64,000 nucleotides of DNA, taken from NCBI RefSeq assembly GCF_002001045.1, contig NZ_MUNR01000009.1, forward strand, positions 124,001-188,000, in the 5' to 3' direction. The DNA comes from Rhodanobacter sp. C01. Lineage in GTDB: Bacteria > Pseudomonadota > Gammaproteobacteria > Xanthomonadales > Rhodanobacteraceae. The translations under genes were made by a program, and so were the position numbers. Shown in pieces: positions 25,977 to 34,864 of the stretch; the stretch's first letter is position 1, and every line of letters starts with the position of its first letter. Below the pieces are notes generated by a model. That model searched no databases and was not told where the DNA came from. It saw only the letters and a program-made list of their open reading frames with translations.

Positions 25977-26017
25977 TCCACTCGTACACGTAATGGAGTG
26001 ATTCGAGGAACATCCAT

Positions 26018-26045
26018 CGGGCCGGGGCAACCTGGCCCGTTTCTT
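26018..26045 (+). terminator. Rho-independent terminator-like hairpin after the YXWGXW gene
   Basis: CGGGCC-GG pairs with CC-GGCCCG across 26018-26039 with a GCAA loop and one mismatch pair, followed by TTTCTT. Position is 40 bases after the stop codon. Confidence 0.6.
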
Positions 26046-26242
26046 GGCACCTGGCTTGATGGCCTGGGCTCTTTGGACATCTCGTGGCTCACGCCGTGAT
26101 GCATTCACCGGCGAACGTATCCGAGCCTCATCGGCGGAACCTGCCACGGGGCCGGCACGTGGCCGTAACCACGGCTGGGGGCGTACCATGGACCGGCACG
26201 ATCGCAGGACAGCGACTGCACGGGGGATGCGCCGGTGACCGC

Positions 26243-28315
26243 TTGACACTGTACATATCGAGCCTGCTGATTGCCTGCGGCATCTGCTTTTTCGCCGGCA
26301 TCCACGCCGCGTTTGCAGGATCTGCACGCGGAGAGGGTCGTGTGTACCTGGCATTCGGCTTTCTCAGCCTGCTGCTCTCGGTCTACCTGGCGCTGACCGC
26401 AGCGCTCAATCAAACCACCGCCCTTTCGACAGCAACTGCGCTGATGCGCGCGCAGGTCGGCTTCGGCTGCCTGATCTACCCGACCGGCATCTGGTTCTTC
26501 AGTCTTTATGCGGGACTTGTCCACTGGCGGCGCTGGGTGACGATCGCAGCACTGATCTTCGGCGTCCTGCTGGTGATCAACCTGGGGTCGCCATACAGCT
26601 TGCTGTACACCAACATCCTTGCGCGTCCGCCCCAGGTACTGCCCTGGGGCGAAATCGTGCACCACTTTACCGGCACCGAATCGCCAGTGCTGACCGCCCT
26701 CTACTACACGGCAGTGGACGCCTCGTACCTGTGGGCCGTGTGCTGCTGCATCGTGCTGTGGCGTCGTGGCAGCGGCGCCCGTGTCTGGTCGCTCACGCTC
26801 TACCTGATCGTGCAGGCAGCTGCATCCGTGCATGCCGAAACGGTCAACCTCGCCGGCGGCCAAGGGCTGACCTTCGATTCGCTGGCATTCCTGGTGCTCG
26901 TGCTGCTGATGAGCGGCGTATTGCGGCGCGAGCTGCAATACCGGAGCCGGGAGCTGGCGATCAGCCTCGATGAGCTGCGCAGCGAGACCCTGCGGCGGGA
27001 AGGCGTCGAGGCGGACTTGAGCCACCTTGCCTACCATGACCAGCTGACCGGCCTGCCGAACCGCCATTACATGCACGAATACCTGCAGTCGGCACTCGAC
27101 TCCACCGAACCGGTGGCTGGCGCATTCATCCTGTTCGATCTCGATCACTTCAAGACCATCAACGATGCACTCGGCCATGATGTGGGCGACGAGCTGCTGA
27201 AAGGCGTCGCCGCACGCATCAGCGAAGCCGCGCCACCCGGCGCCTGCATCGCCCGTTTCGGCGGCGACGAGTTCGCACTGCACATTCCGTCACTGGGCGC
27301 CACCGACGAAGCGTCCCCGCAAACAGCCCTGCGCATCGCCCGCGAAATCGGCGCCCGACTCTCCGCCCCGCTCCACATCGGCAACCATGATCTGGTCGTC
27401 GGCGTGAGTGCCGGCATCGCACTGCTCCCCGGCGCTGCCCGGGATGTCGACAGCGTGCTGCGCCAGGTCGACATGGCGCTGTACCGCGCAAAAGCCACCG
27501 GGCGTCATACCGCCGCATTGTTCGAGGGCAGCATGCAGGCCCACGCCGATCGCCGCCTGTTGCTGGAAAAGGGGCTGCGGCTGGCCCTCGAACGCGGCGA
27601 ATTCGAGCTGTACTACCAGCCCCAGCTCGACATGCAGGGACGCTTCATCGGTGCCGAGACGTTGCTGCGCTGGCGGCATCCCGAACATGGACTGATCGAC
27701 CCGACCGAATTCATTCCGATCGCCGAGGAAACCGGCCTGATCCACCGCATCGGCCGCTACGTCCTGCAGCAGGCCTGCCTGGAACTGGATGCGTGGCCAG
27801 CCGCGCAGACGCAGGCGCGCCTCTCGATCAATGTCAGTCCGTGGCAGTTGTTCGCCCAGGATTTCGTGCGTACGCTGCAGGAAACCGTTGCTTCGACGCG
27901 TGCCGACCCCAGGCGCCTCACGCTGGAGATCACCGAAAATGCCTTCCTGCACGACCTGGACGACGCCGCCGGCAAGATCCGCTCGCTCGAAGCTGTCGGC
28001 TTCCAGTTCTCGCTGGACGATTTCGGCTCCGGCTATACCTCGCTGGCCAGCCTGAAAAAACTTCCCGTGCGCGAACTCAAGATCGATCGCACGTTCATCG
28101 AGGGACTGCACACTGGTACGCATGACCGTTTCATCGAGGTCATGATCACCATCGCCCATCACCTCAAGCTGTTCGTGGTCGCCGAAGGTGTCGAAACCGA
28201 GGAGCAACGTGTCGCGCTGATCGACCTGGGCTGCGACGCCATCCAGGGCTATCTGATAAGCCATCCGCTGCCGGCAACGGCGTTCCGCCGGTGGCTCACC
28301 GAATACACCGGTTGA
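26243..28315 (+). CDS. Membrane-anchored GGDEF-EAL dual c-di-GMP protein
   Basis: This protein has about 690 residues from a TTG at 26243. It has six to seven N-terminal transmembrane helices (MASE-like sensor, about 1-240), a GGDEF domain with intact GGDEF (340-344) and an EAL domain from about 440. The inhibitory RxxD site is missing before GGDEF. The EAL signature is ETL (GAETLLRW, 472), but the catalytic Glu and the other metal residues remain (SINVSPWQL, LEITENAF, DDFGSGYTSLA, KIDRTF, AEGVETEEQ). It may act as cyclase, phosphodiesterase or both. The start is uncertain: the frame is open to GTG 26084, but that upstream portion is Arg/His-rich and unlike a signal or membrane segment. Confidence 0.85.
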   Translation: MTLYISSLLIACGICFFAGIHAAFAGSARGEGRVYLAFGFLSLLLSVYLALTAALNQTTALSTATALMRAQVGFGCLIYPTGIWFFSLYAGLVHWRRWVTIAALIFGVLLVINLGSPYSLLYTNILARPPQVLPWGEIVHHFTGTESPVLTALYYTAVDASYLWAVCCCIVLWRRGSGARVWSLTLYLIVQAAASVHAETVNLAGGQGLTFDSLAFLVLVLLMSGVLRRELQYRSRELAISLDELRSETLRREGVEADLSHLAYHDQLTGLPNRHYMHEYLQSALDSTEPVAGAFILFDLDHFKTINDALGHDVGDELLKGVAARISEAAPPGACIARFGGDEFALHIPSLGATDEASPQTALRIAREIGARLSAPLHIGNHDLVVGVSAGIALLPGAARDVDSVLRQVDMALYRAKATGRHTAALFEGSMQAHADRRLLLEKGLRLALERGEFELYYQPQLDMQGRFIGAETLLRWRHPEHGLIDPTEFIPIAEETGLIHRIGRYVLQQACLELDAWPAAQTQARLSINVSPWQLFAQDFVRTLQETVASTRADPRRLTLEITENAFLHDLDDAAGKIRSLEAVGFQFSLDDFGSGYTSLASLKKLPVRELKIDRTFIEGLHTGTHDRFIEVMITIAHHLKLFVVAEGVETEEQRVALIDLGCDAIQGYLISHPLPATAFRRWLTEYTG

Positions 28316-28380
28316 CCCACGTCCACGATCAGCGCCCTCGCGGAGACTCCGGCTGACCTGCCAGGTGCCCGCCGAACGAA

Positions 28381-29079
28381 TCACTCATCCTCAGGCAGAT
28401 CGCCCAGATCCGGCAGATCGGAGAGGTCCAGTATGTCGGGAAGCCGCGCTGCAGGCGCGGGTCCCAGCGACCAGCGTTCGACCACCTCCTGGCGGCCCTG
28501 CCCGAAGAAACACCGTACCAGCACGAATTCCCGCACGGTCCAGCGAATCGGCACGATGGATTCCCGGATGGCATCGATCGCATGACCATGCAACAGAATG
28601 ACATGCGGCAGGTAGCTGGAAACTCCAGTCACTGCCAGTCCGCATCGACGCTGTGCCTCGGCGAGCGCCAGGCGAAGCTTCAATGCCGATTCGGTACTGG
28701 CGCTGTCCGCGCACAGCACGAACGGAAAACGGCCGTCATTGACACTGAACCGCATGGCTGCATCCAGTGTGATGTCAAAGGCGTGGGCGTGCACCTCACC
28801 GGCGGCAGCCAGCAAGGCAGCCTCCACTGAAGGCAATGGGCGGATCGGGTTGCCCATCGGGCAGATCGCCAGATGAAGGCTGTCGATCCCGACTGCCGAA
28901 CCACTCACCCGATGTGATTTGCGAAAACGCTCACTGGCGCCGGCAATCGCCGCACGGGCCTGCTCATCCGGCAGCACGGCAAAGAAGAAGCTGACGCCGT
29001 CAGCAAGTTCGCGATGCATCGTCGGGACGGGAATGAGCCGAGCCTCCATGGTTGTGGGCGGTAACGACACCTGATGCAT
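28381..29079 (-). CDS. Degenerate 2'-5' RNA ligase / 2H phosphoesterase paralogue
   Basis: This 232-residue protein has the fold pattern of ThpR (VSFFFAVLPDEQARAAIAGASERF at the start, LGPAPAARL at the end). Both HxTx motifs are altered: LHLAICPMG (threonine replaced) and LPHVILLHG (threonine replaced by isoleucine), although both histidines remain. It is related to the intact gene at 10779. Activity is probably reduced or shifted in substrate. The acidic tail (DLSDLPDLGDLPEDE) is unusual. Start could be ATG 29079, 29049 or 29019; no ribosome site decides. Confidence 0.75.
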   Translation of the reverse strand: MHQVSLPPTTMEARLIPVPTMHRELADGVSFFFAVLPDEQARAAIAGASERFRKSHRVSGSAVGIDSLHLAICPMGNPIRPLPSVEAALLAAAGEVHAHAFDITLDAAMRFSVNDGRFPFVLCADSASTESALKLRLALAEAQRRCGLAVTGVSSYLPHVILLHGHAIDAIRESIVPIRWTVREFVLVRCFFGQGRQEVVERWSLGPAPAARLPDILDLSDLPDLGDLPEDE

Positions 29080-29393
29080 TCCACGAGGACATGACCACGT
29101 CGTGGTGGCTGTCAGCCTGCCGTGAGTCGAGCGACGCTACAAGTGTCGATACCGGTACAGCCATCACATCGACACCATGGTCACGGCCAATCGCAAATAA
29201 ATGCGCCACGACCTCCCACTGACTGTATCGGGGAGCCTGCCGGGCCATTCGTTGTCGACCTGCTGATTGGAGTTCACCGAACTCGTTGAAGGCGTCATGC
29301 AATGACGCAAGGCCGCCATTGCATATGCCTGCTCTTTGGCATCCGGCAACGAATGGACGAAGATGGTGCCGACCTGACAGCAGAGAACCGTGC
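29080..29393. other. Divergent intergenic region, RNA ligase paralogue / osmC-like
   Basis: A 314-base region between divergent genes. Frames open here have no conserved content. I see no dyad, RNA gene or repeat beyond ordinary promoter sequence. Confidence 0.4.
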
Positions 29394-29813
29394 ATGAGCA
29401 TTCCTACCGTCCGCGCGAACGCCAACTCCGCCACGCCATTCATGGTCACACTGAGCGACGACCAGGGACATCTCTGGATGGCGGATGAGCCCATCGACGG
29501 AGGCGGCTCCAACACCGGTCCAGCGCCGCACCGTCTGTTGCTGTCGGCGCTGGGCGCCTGCACCGCCATCACCCTGGAGATGTATGCCGCACGCAAGCAG
29601 TGGCCGTTGACCGGGGTCGACGTGGAACTGCGCTTCAATCCCGAAGGCGCGCCGGCTTCCGGCAACGACATCACGCGTGCGGTCACGCTGCAGGGACCGT
29701 TGACCGACGAACAACGCGCGCGTCTGTTGCAGATCGCGAACGCCTGCCCGATCCACAAGGTGCTCACCGGCGAGGTTCGCATCGCCACGCGACTGGAAGG
29801 CGAGCACGCATGA
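29394..29813 (+). CDS. OsmC-family peroxiredoxin-like protein
   Basis: This 139-residue OsmC/YhfA-type protein has peroxidatic and resolving cysteines in LSALGACTAITLEMYA and IANACPIHKVL. The Glu/Arg environment is less clear. ATG 29394 begins the conserved N-terminus (MSIPTVRANANSATPFMVTL). Its stop overlaps the start of the FMN reductase gene (ATGA), so the two are translationally coupled. Probably functions in thiol/peroxide detoxification. Confidence 0.88.
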   Translation: MSIPTVRANANSATPFMVTLSDDQGHLWMADEPIDGGGSNTGPAPHRLLLSALGACTAITLEMYAARKQWPLTGVDVELRFNPEGAPASGNDITRAVTLQGPLTDEQRARLLQIANACPIHKVLTGEVRIATRLEGEHA

Positions 29814-30367
29814 CCCGCATCCTCGGCATCTCCGGCAGCCTGCGTGCGCAATCCTGGAACACTGCCCTGCTGCGCTCGGCGCAGGCCCTGGTCGACACCG
29901 GCGTGACGCTGGATATCGCCACCCTGCATGGCATACCGCTGTACGACGGTGACCTCGAAGCACGCGAAGGACTGCCTGCGGCGGTCAGCACGCTGAAGGA
30001 ACGCATCGTCGCCAGCGATGGCGTGCTGCTGGTCACGCCGGAATACAACAACGGCATACCCGGCGTGTTCAAGAACGCGATCGACTGGCTGTCACGACCG
30101 GCAACCGATATCCCGCGTGTCTTCGGCAATCGTCCATTCGCCGTGATCGGCGCGTCACCCGGCGGCTTCGGCACGATCCTCGCCCAGAACGGGTGGCTGC
30201 CGGTATTGAAGACACTTGGCACGCGGCAGTGGGCAGGTGGGCGCCTGCTGGTGTCGCGTGCGCACAAGGTGTTCGACGAACACGGCGAGTTGCAGGACGC
30301 CACGATACGTCAGCAACTGGGTGATTTCGTGCGCCACTTCGTGGATTACCTCGAAGGCCGGTCATAA
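29810..30367 (+). CDS. NADPH-dependent FMN reductase
   Basis: This 185-residue flavodoxin-fold protein opens with ILGISGSLRAQSWNTALLRSA, contains LLVTPEYNNGIPGVFKNAIDW (the signature of NADPH:FMN/azo- and quinone-reductases such as ChrR/YieF) and GASPGGFGT. It transfers electrons from NADPH via FMN to quinones, chromate or similar acceptors. Coupled to the upstream OsmC gene by a 4-base overlap, so it is a two-gene redox-stress operon. Confidence 0.9.
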   Translation: MTRILGISGSLRAQSWNTALLRSAQALVDTGVTLDIATLHGIPLYDGDLEAREGLPAAVSTLKERIVASDGVLLVTPEYNNGIPGVFKNAIDWLSRPATDIPRVFGNRPFAVIGASPGGFGTILAQNGWLPVLKTLGTRQWAGGRLLVSRAHKVFDEHGELQDATIRQQLGDFVRHFVDYLEGRS

Positions 30368-30448
30368 CCGACGGCATCGGGCGAGTCACTCGCGCTCCCG
30401 CAATATCGACGTCAGTCGCCAAGTTGCTCTTTTCGCGTGACCGGACCA

Positions 30449-30472
30449 ATATGCAACAAGGAGGTTGCATAT
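30449..30472 (+). promoter_or_regulatory. Perfect ATATGCAAC-N6-GTTGCATAT dyad over the SD and start codon
   Basis: A 9-bp perfect inverted repeat whose 6-base loop is the AAGGAG core of the ribosome site; the right arm ends inside the ATG (30471-30473). It is the probable ArsR operator of the SRPBCC-ArsR pair. In mRNA the stem could also hold the ribosome site in its loop. Confidence 0.65.
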
Positions 30473-30932
30473 GAACACTTCATCCGATCGAATCGAAAGA
30501 CAGATCCTGCTCAAGGCTCCTCGTTCGCGCGTCTGGCATGCGCTGGCCGATGCCGAGACCTTCGGCGACTGGTTCGGGGTGGCGCTCAAGGGCAAACGTT
30601 TCGTCGCCGGCCAGCGCACACAGGGGTACATCACTTATCCAGGCTACGAACACCTCTTGTGGGATGTGCTGGTCGAGCGTGTCGAGCCGGAGCGTGCCCT
30701 GTCCTTCCGCTGGCATCCCTACGCGGTGGATCCCGCAGTCGACTATTCGCGGGAAATCGCCACCCTGGTGCTGTTCGAGCTGGAAGATGTCGAGGGTGGC
30801 ACGCTGCTGCGACTGGTCGAATCCGGCTTCGACAACATTCCTGCGTCACGTCGCCTGGAGGCGTTCCGCATGAACAGTGGTGGCTGGGACCAGCAGATGA
30901 AGAACATCGAAAAACATGTCGCTTCGCCGTGA
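30471..30932 (+). CDS. SRPBCC (AHSA1/START-like) protein
   Basis: This 153-residue protein of the SRPBCC superfamily has IERQILLKAPRSRVWHALADAETFGDWFGV, LLWDVLVERVEPERALSFRWHPYAVD and a C-terminal amphipathic helix (RRLEAFRMNSGGWDQQMKNIEKHV). The fold has a deep hydrophobic cavity for a ligand. ATG 30471 has an AAGGAGG site 6 bases upstream, so the start is secure. It overlaps the downstream ArsR gene by 17 bases, a familiar pairing in which ArsR controls the operon. Confidence 0.9.
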   Translation: MNTSSDRIERQILLKAPRSRVWHALADAETFGDWFGVALKGKRFVAGQRTQGYITYPGYEHLLWDVLVERVEPERALSFRWHPYAVDPAVDYSREIATLVLFELEDVEGGTLLRLVESGFDNIPASRRLEAFRMNSGGWDQQMKNIEKHVASP

Positions 30933-31275
30933 GCCGCCCCTGCGAAGGCTGAAGGGCCCCGCACTGCGCGAATACGCACCGACCTTCGCCGCGCTGGGTG
31001 ATGAAACCCGCCTGCATCTCGTCGCGGCCATGTGCGTCGGCGGCACCATGTCGATCACCCAGCTGACTGCCGGTACCGCCATCACACGGCAGGCTGTCAC
31101 CAGGCACCTGCAGATTCTCGCGGATGCCGGGCTGGTGCGCGACGTCAAGCTCGGACGCGAGCGCCTGTGGGCGCTGGAGCCGACACGACTGGAACAGGCA
31201 CGGCACTCGCTCGACATGATCGCGCAGCAGTGGGACCACGCGCTGATGAGGCTGAAGGCGACCCTGGAGCAGTGA
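30916..31275 (+). CDS. ArsR-family transcriptional regulator
   Basis: This 119-residue winged-helix protein has FAALGDETRLHLVAAMC, ITQLTAGTAITRQAVTRHLQILADAGLV and GRERLWALEP, the ArsR layout. The ELCVCDL-type metal-binding motif of arsenic sensors is absent. It belongs to the ArsR group paired with SRPBCC proteins and probably recognises the ATATGCAAC dyad upstream. Overlaps the SRPBCC gene by 17 bases. Confidence 0.88.
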   Translation: MSLRREPPLRRLKGPALREYAPTFAALGDETRLHLVAAMCVGGTMSITQLTAGTAITRQAVTRHLQILADAGLVRDVKLGRERLWALEPTRLEQARHSLDMIAQQWDHALMRLKATLEQ

Positions 31276-31542
31276 GTGCCCGATGCCATGCACGTCTGGC
31301 GCTGCCGTCGGATATCCAGGCGAGACCGGCGACGTGGCCATGAGATGAATCGATCCCGACTCCCCGCGCTGATTGATCAAAACTACACATGATTTGGCAT
31401 AGACTCGCTCGTCGGCGATCAGAATGACATGCCAGCCGTTACCGTCATTGCTCCATGTCGCCGTGGTGATTCACTTCTTCGCATGCATTCGATGCTGGCC
31501 CCATGCATGCGACAACAGCGACACAGTGAGGAGCATACGTTC

Positions 31543-31902
31543 ATGACTCACGCCGTTCGAACTCCCTTGTACCGACAGATCGCCGTAGCCGTCTTCGCCG
31601 TGGTGGTGACTGCGTCCGCACTGCCCGCCCATGCACAATACCGACGCGATGGATATCGCGGGCGTCCTGCCCCCGTCTATCGCGGGCATGATTATCGCCG
31701 TGGCGGCGGTGGCAACGGTGGCGCACTTATCGCCGGCGCCCTGCTTGGCGTGATTGCCGGTACAGCGATAGCCAATTCAAACGTGACACAGCCGCCACCG
31801 ACCGTGGTCTACACGTCGGCGCCGCCTGCACCGCCACCGGGCGAGGTCTACTACGACAACAACATGCCACCGCCTCCGGCAGGCCAGCCATACCAGAACT
31901 GA
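31543..31902 (+). CDS. Small exported Gly-zipper / Pro-rich protein
   Basis: This 119-residue protein starts at ATG 31543 with GAGGAG about 9 bases upstream. It has a signal peptide ending near ASALPAHAQ, an Arg/Tyr/Gly-rich stretch, a glycine-zipper hydrophobic segment (GGALIAGALLGVIAGTAIANS) and a Pro-rich C-terminus. Likely periplasmic or outer-membrane associated. No function can be assigned. Confidence 0.7.
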   Translation: MTHAVRTPLYRQIAVAVFAVVVTASALPAHAQYRRDGYRGRPAPVYRGHDYRRGGGGNGGALIAGALLGVIAGTAIANSNVTQPPPTVVYTSAPPAPPPGEVYYDNNMPPPPAGQPYQN

Positions 31903-31966
31903 GGATCACGACGGCTTTCCCGTCGGACCATCGTCGATCGGATCACGTGAATCGGAGCATCCAACC

Positions 31967-32491
31967 ATGAAAAGCGTAATTCGCAATGTTGCTGTGCCCG
32001 CATTGTTGTCGTTTGCCATGCTTGCCAGTGCTGCCTGGGCACAGCAGACAACCTCGGCGTCGGAGACTCCCTCTTCGACTGCACCAGCTGCAAAAACGCA
32101 CTCGCAAAAGCGCGCAGATGCGGTGGAACAGCGCATCAGCGATCTGCATGCGCAACTGAAGATCACCGACGCCCAGTCGAAGCCATGGGACGCGTTCGCG
32201 CAGACCATGCGCGACAACGCCACGCATACCGCCCAGGCTTTCCGCGATCGCTCACAGAAGCTTTCGTCGATGAACGCCGATGAAGCCATGAAGTCCTACG
32301 CGCAACTCGCCCAGAATCATGCGGACAACATGCAGAAACTGTCCACCGCCTGGAGCGCCCTGTACGCCGTGTTGTCGGACGATCAGAAGCAGACCGCCGA
32401 TGCCATGTACCGGAACCAGAGTGCAAAGCGGCACAACGCACCACGCAAGCACAAGACCAGTGCACCAGCGAGCGCTGCTTCTTCCGGCTAG
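31967..32491 (+). CDS. Periplasmic LTxxQ (CpxP/Spy-like) protein
   Basis: This 174-residue protein has a signal peptide (cleaved near SAAWAQ) and a helical region with LKITDAQSKPWDAFAQTM and LSDDQKQTADAMY. These match the paired LTxxQ motifs of the Spy/CpxP family in relaxed form. Spy-type proteins are periplasmic chaperones. A long basic His/Lys tail (KRHNAPRKHKTSAP) follows. The clear terminator downstream ends the unit. Confidence 0.78.
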   Translation: MKSVIRNVAVPALLSFAMLASAAWAQQTTSASETPSSTAPAAKTHSQKRADAVEQRISDLHAQLKITDAQSKPWDAFAQTMRDNATHTAQAFRDRSQKLSSMNADEAMKSYAQLAQNHADNMQKLSTAWSALYAVLSDDQKQTADAMYRNQSAKRHNAPRKHKTSAPASAASSG

Positions 32492-32547
32492 ATACTGGGC
32501 TGGACGGTGCCTGATCAAAAACAGTGACGGCAGGTCGGCAACATACG

Positions 32548-32576
32548 AAGGTCAGAGAATTTCTCTGACCTTTTTT
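32548..32576 (+). terminator. Strong rho-independent terminator
   Basis: AAGGTCAGAGA pairs with TCTCTGACCTT around an ATT loop, followed directly by TTTTTT. It ends the Spy-like transcription unit. Confidence 0.85.
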
Positions 32577-32755
32577 GTGTGCCCGGCACGAGGTTCGATC
32601 AGCCCGGAGTGAAAGCATTCATCAGTCAACTGACGCAGTTCACTGGATGAAGAAAATTTCATGTGGCGCGCTGATGCTGCAACGCATCATTCGCGCCTAC
32701 AATACGGGTATCCGTCGCTCCACCCGGCAACCCGTCCCACTCCCCCGATTGACTC

Positions 32756-33964
32756 ATGACCGATGCTTCCTGCATTTCCACGGCAGCGGAAAGCCGCCGC
32801 CCCGGCGTGCTGCTGCCGATTCTCAGCACTGTCGCCTTCACCTTTGCCACCTATCTGACCATCGGCTTGTCGCTGTCGGTGCTGCCGGGATTCGTCCATG
32901 GCCAACTCGGCTTCGGCGCGATGCTGGCCGGGCTGGCGATCAGCATGCAGTACGTGGCGACCCTGATCAGTCGCCCACATGCCGGGCGCATGGCCGACAC
33001 GCTGGGACCCAAACGCACGGTACAAACCGGACTGACGATGTGTGCGGTCAGTGGCGCACTCCTGCTGGTGGGCGCACTTGCGGTTGACCACCCCCTGCCA
33101 AGCCTCGGCCTGATCCTGCTGGCGCGCCTGGCACTGGGCTGCGCCGAAAGCTGTGTCGGCACCGGTTCCATCGCCTGGGGCATGGGTCAGGTCGGTCATG
33201 AACATACGGCACGGGTGATTTCGTGGAATGGCGTGGCCACTTATGGCGCACTCGCCGCCGGCGCGCCACTTGGCGTCCTGCTGCAGCGCCAGTTCGGTTT
33301 CGCCGCCATCGGCGTGCTGACCCTGGCACTCATGCTTGGCGCCTTGCCGCTGGCCAGACTCAAGCGCGCCACGCTCGTGGCCAGCGATGAACGTTCGCCA
33401 TTCCGCACTGTGGCCGCCCGCGTGGTGCCCTATGGCGTGGGCCTTGCGCTTGGCTCGATCGGTTTTGGCTGCATCGCAACCTTCATCACGCTGTTCTATG
33501 CAGCGCGTGGCTGGAGCGGTGCCGCGCTGACACTGAGCGTGTTCGGCGTGATGTTCGTCGGCGTGCGTTTCGTGTTCGGCCGAACCATCAACTGGCTGGG
33601 CGGCTATCGCGTTGCCATGGCATCGCTTGCCATCGAGGCGATCGGGTTGCTTACGCTGTGGCTGGCGAGCGATGTGCGCATGGCGGCCATGGGCGCGGCA
33701 ATCGCGGGGCTGGGATTTTCGCTGGTATTCCCGGCACTCGGCGTGGAAGCTGTCCAGCGCGTGCCCGAACACAGTCGTGGTTCGGCCCTCGGTGTGTTCT
33801 CCGTCTTCCTCGACGTGGCAATGGCCATTGCCGGCCCGATCGGGGGCTGGATCGCCAGCGGCATGAGTTACAGCGCGATCTATGGCTTCGCGGCCGTGGC
33901 TGCGATGCTGGCCATCGTGTTGACGCTGGTGCTGCAGGCGCGCGCTACGGTCAGCACAACCTGA
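32756..33964 (+). CDS. yhhS: Major facilitator superfamily transporter (YhhS-like)
   Basis: This 402-residue protein with 12 transmembrane helices closely follows E. coli YhhS: FATYLTIGLSLSVLPGFVH, ISMQYVATLISRPHAGRMADTLGPKR (the MFS loop 2-3 signature) and ALGCAESCVGTGSIAWGMG. It probably exports small molecules; E. coli YhhS has been linked to glyphosate and other exports, but the substrate here is unknown. No ribosome site is visible before ATG 32756. Confidence 0.9.
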   Translation: MTDASCISTAAESRRPGVLLPILSTVAFTFATYLTIGLSLSVLPGFVHGQLGFGAMLAGLAISMQYVATLISRPHAGRMADTLGPKRTVQTGLTMCAVSGALLLVGALAVDHPLPSLGLILLARLALGCAESCVGTGSIAWGMGQVGHEHTARVISWNGVATYGALAAGAPLGVLLQRQFGFAAIGVLTLALMLGALPLARLKRATLVASDERSPFRTVAARVVPYGVGLALGSIGFGCIATFITLFYAARGWSGAALTLSVFGVMFVGVRFVFGRTINWLGGYRVAMASLAIEAIGLLTLWLASDVRMAAMGAAIAGLGFSLVFPALGVEAVQRVPEHSRGSALGVFSVFLDVAMAIAGPIGGWIASGMSYSAIYGFAAVAAMLAIVLTLVLQARATVSTT

Positions 33965-34175
33965 TCCCTTCCCTGCCGTTTATCCTGCGGAAACACGAAC
34001 GTCACTCAAGTTTTGTTTCGTCCAGCCACGCCATATCCCTGCATCAAGCTGTGCGCGTTGCTTGCACAGCCGTCCAGACATCCAATTGCATCACGCGAAG
34101 TGCGTGAGATATGGTTGGGGGTGGTCGCATGCAACAACCTGCATCGACCAAATGATCACTACAGGGGGTGCAACG

Positions 34176-34682
34176 ATGCGGTATCTGAAAATCCTGGCTC
34201 TGCTTGCCATTTCCACAACATGTTTCGGCCAGACGCCTCCGGCGGCCAACACGACGGCCAGCAATGTCGCCAGGATGACGCCGGAGCAGCAGCGACAGCA
34301 GTTCCGCTGCGAGCAGACCCGAGAGCAGATCAAGGAGCTGCTCAACCGCAAGGTCACGGGGCCATCCGACAGCGATAACCTGGCATCCCTGCGGAAGAAC
34401 GAAAGGATCGCATGCGTGCCGCCGCTGGTGTCGCTGCCACCTTCGGCAGCCACGTCACCGGCCAAGTATCCGCTTCAGGCAGTGCGCCAGAATCATCAGG
34501 GTGTGGTGATTGTCCGTGTCGAACTTGCAGCGGACGGATCGGTAACCGACGCCAGTGTCTACCAGTCGAGCAGCTTCCAGGAGCTGGATCGCTCGGCCCT
34601 TGCTGCCGTGCGCAACTGGCATTTCGACACGAGCCTGGGCACCTCCCTGAGAGTGCCGGTGCGCTTCAGTCTTGCCAATTGA
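34176..34682 (+). CDS. Exported TonB C-terminal-domain protein
   Basis: This 168-residue protein has a signal peptide (MRYLKILALLAISTTCFG), a helical Gln/Glu/Arg-rich middle, and a C-terminal TonB-like fold: KYPLQAVRQNHQGVVIVRVELAADGSVTDASVYQSS, SSFQELDRSALAAVRNWHF. It lacks the N-terminal anchor and Pro-rich spacer of true TonB, so it is not itself a standard energy transducer. GGGGG lies 8 bases before ATG 34176. Confidence 0.8.
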   Translation: MRYLKILALLAISTTCFGQTPPAANTTASNVARMTPEQQRQQFRCEQTREQIKELLNRKVTGPSDSDNLASLRKNERIACVPPLVSLPPSAATSPAKYPLQAVRQNHQGVVIVRVELAADGSVTDASVYQSSSFQELDRSALAAVRNWHFDTSLGTSLRVPVRFSLAN

Positions 34683-34836
34683 CCGGACTGGCAGTCGTTT
34701 GCTGATCGCCGGGGAACCGTTTCGGCTTCCCTCGCGCCACAAACCACATCCGCAGGAAGTACTTGCCAGTGGTCCGATGGATTGGCCCTGGCAGTCCTTG
34801 CAAAGGATCCGGGTGTGTACGCCATGCCGGCACTGC

Positions 34837-34864
34837 ATCCATGATGCTTGATCCATGATGCTTG
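34837..34864 (+). repeat. 14-bp tandem duplication at the FUSC start
   Basis: ATCCATGATGCTTG is repeated twice head to tail, at 34837-34850 and 34851-34864. The first copy encodes a minimal open reading frame, ATG ATG CTT GAT CCA TGA, whose stop overlaps the start codons of the second copy. It could set translational coupling or be a slippage product. Confidence 0.55.

Noticed and set aside
34455-34856. Minus-strand frame with CRHG and CKDC cysteine pairs between the TonB-like and FUSC genes
   Set aside because: Looks like a small zinc-binding protein at first, but it overlaps the TonB-like gene and has no ribosome site or conserved end.
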